A stretch of 64,000 nucleotides of DNA from Streptomyces sp. NBC_00271. Lineage in GTDB: Bacteria > Actinomycetota > Actinomycetes > Streptomycetales > Streptomycetaceae. A model generated the notes under the pieces. The model had not been told where the DNA came from and searched no databases. It saw only the letters and a program-made list of their open reading frames with translations. The stretch lies in assembly GCF_036178845.1 (NCBI RefSeq), contig NZ_CP108070.1, forward strand, positions 10,974,001-11,038,000, in the 5' to 3' direction. Numbering within the stretch: position 1 is the stretch's first letter; every line of letters begins with the position of its first letter. Shown piece after piece: positions 63,505-64,000 of the stretch. Position numbers and translations under genes: made by a program.

Positions 63505-63834
63505 ATGCGCTGCGTCATCGCCCGGTTCCCCTTCGACCTCACCAAGAGCGGGGTACTTGCCTCGATGAAGGGCGTCAAGCCGGAGCCCATCACGGGGGAG
63601 TCCGTGCTCATCGGCCGCCGCCACTACCCCGCCAAGCAAGTGGGCGTGGTCATCACCCGGCAGGACCCCCGCGACTTCACCAGCGGGGAGGTCACCCGGG
63701 CCATGACACGCCTCGGCTTCACCTGCCGAGGCGTCCAAGAGCCCACCCGGGAGTCCGCGACCGCCGTGCGGGCCCTTACGCCGTTGCAGACCGCGTCGGC
63801 GCTGCTCGGCAGCCCCGCGCCGCTGGGACTGTGA
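63505..63834 (+). CDS. SCO5918-family protein
   Basis: The 109-residue protein starts MRCVIARFPFDLTKSGVLAS and contains IGRRHYPAKQVGVVITRQDP and DFTSGEVTRAMTRLGFTCRG. This is the pattern of the small SCO5918-type proteins always found downstream of the CspA/DEAD-helicase genes. The role is unknown; the basic surface suggests RNA or ribosome contact. It is followed by a strong terminator. Confidence 0.88.
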   Translation: MRCVIARFPFDLTKSGVLASMKGVKPEPITGESVLIGRRHYPAKQVGVVITRQDPRDFTSGEVTRAMTRLGFTCRGVQEPTRESATAVRALTPLQTASALLGSPAPLGL

Positions 63835-63860
63835 GAACCGACGGAAGCTGACACCAGAAC

Positions 63861-63904
63861 AGCGAGGGGGCCCTGCCGACGCGCGTCGGCAGGGCCCCCT
63901 CGCT
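63861..63904 (+). terminator. Perfect 20-base-pair terminator ending the cold-shock block
   Basis: Bases 63861-63880 pair completely with 63885-63904 around a GCGC loop, 27 bases after the SCO5918-family stop. It is probably bidirectional, serving also the minus-strand gene that ends at 63960. Confidence 0.85.
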
Positions 63905-63959
63905 TGTCACCGTCCGGCCGACGGCTCCCGGCCGACCGGAGCGGTCCGGGTACGGCGCC

Positions 63960-64000
63960 TCACTGGTCGGAGTAGCTGAAGTCGCCCACCGTCCAGGCGC
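63960..64000 (-). CDS. C-terminal end of an unidentified gene (cut by window edge)
   Basis: The minus-strand frame ends AWTVGDFSYSDQ followed by a stop at 63960. Thirteen codons are not enough to name a family. A convergent terminator at 63861-63904 agrees with a real gene end here. Confidence 0.35.
   Translation of the reverse strand, partial: AWTVGDFSYSDQ

Overview
The window is very GC-rich and uses many GTG and some TTG starts. Genes are often joined by 4-base GTGA or ATGA stop/start overlaps. Gene content points to a Streptomyces-like actinobacterium: Rv1733c-family, Acg-type nitroreductase, DUF1876 and CBS-BON proteins, plus a cspA / DEAD-box helicase / CBS / SCO5918-family block. Most of the window looks like an oxygen-limitation and dormancy (DosR/OsdR-type) stress island. 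I saw no tRNA, rRNA or CRISPR array.

Layout: 1-3454 is a stressosome-type partner-switching operon (RsbR-like STAS C-terminus, RsbS, RsbT, an anti-sigma/PP2C fusion, a PAS histidine kinase). 3455-13490 holds a frameshifted 2-hydroxyacid dehydrogenase, an Acg nitroreductase, a SHOCT protein with a multicopper oxidase, a nested insertion-sequence site, a cupin and decayed fragments. 12264-26630 is the core stress block: four CBS-BON proteins, two universal stress proteins (USPs), a DosS-like GAF-GAF kinase, an Rv1733c protein, a cyclic-nucleotide-binding protein, SHOCT and CBS proteins, a Met-rich PepSY-like lipoprotein and a Rip3-like site-2 protease. 26814-34664 is a complete-looking nine-gene V/A-type ATPase operon.

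34748-44332 continues the stress set: a second nitroreductase, XRE/PNPOx regulators, DUF1876, a truncated nicotinate phosphoribosyltransferase, a tandem USP overlapping an APH-like/ATPase fusion, a second Rv1733c protein and a zinc alcohol dehydrogenase. 44543-52450 encodes fermentative energy supply: an APC permease with arginine deiminase, ornithine carbamoyltransferase and carbamate kinase, followed by pyruvate formate-lyase and its activase. 52928-60595 is more ordinary accessory content: a cysteine hydrolase with a GlxA-type regulator, an IS605-type TnpB element, an Ada-like protein, a TetR/SDR pair and an XRE-cupin/MFS pair. 60900-63834 is a cold-shock block closed by a strong terminator.

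A 14-base inverted repeat, GGGCC-N4-GGCCC or a close variant, lies about 60-230 bases upstream of many of these genes. It fits the half-site logic of the DosR/DevR box and may tie the island together. The genes suggest a programme for surviving low oxygen: sensing (GAF kinase, cNMP, CBS), ATP from arginine and pyruvate without respiration, ion homeostasis by the V-type ATPase, and flavin and redox proteins. The region also carries many gene fragments (PPDK, response regulator, SulP, MBL-fold, acyl-CoA synthetase, pncB, YnfA, DinB), so it is actively eroding. All functions are inferred from sequence recognition without database searches.
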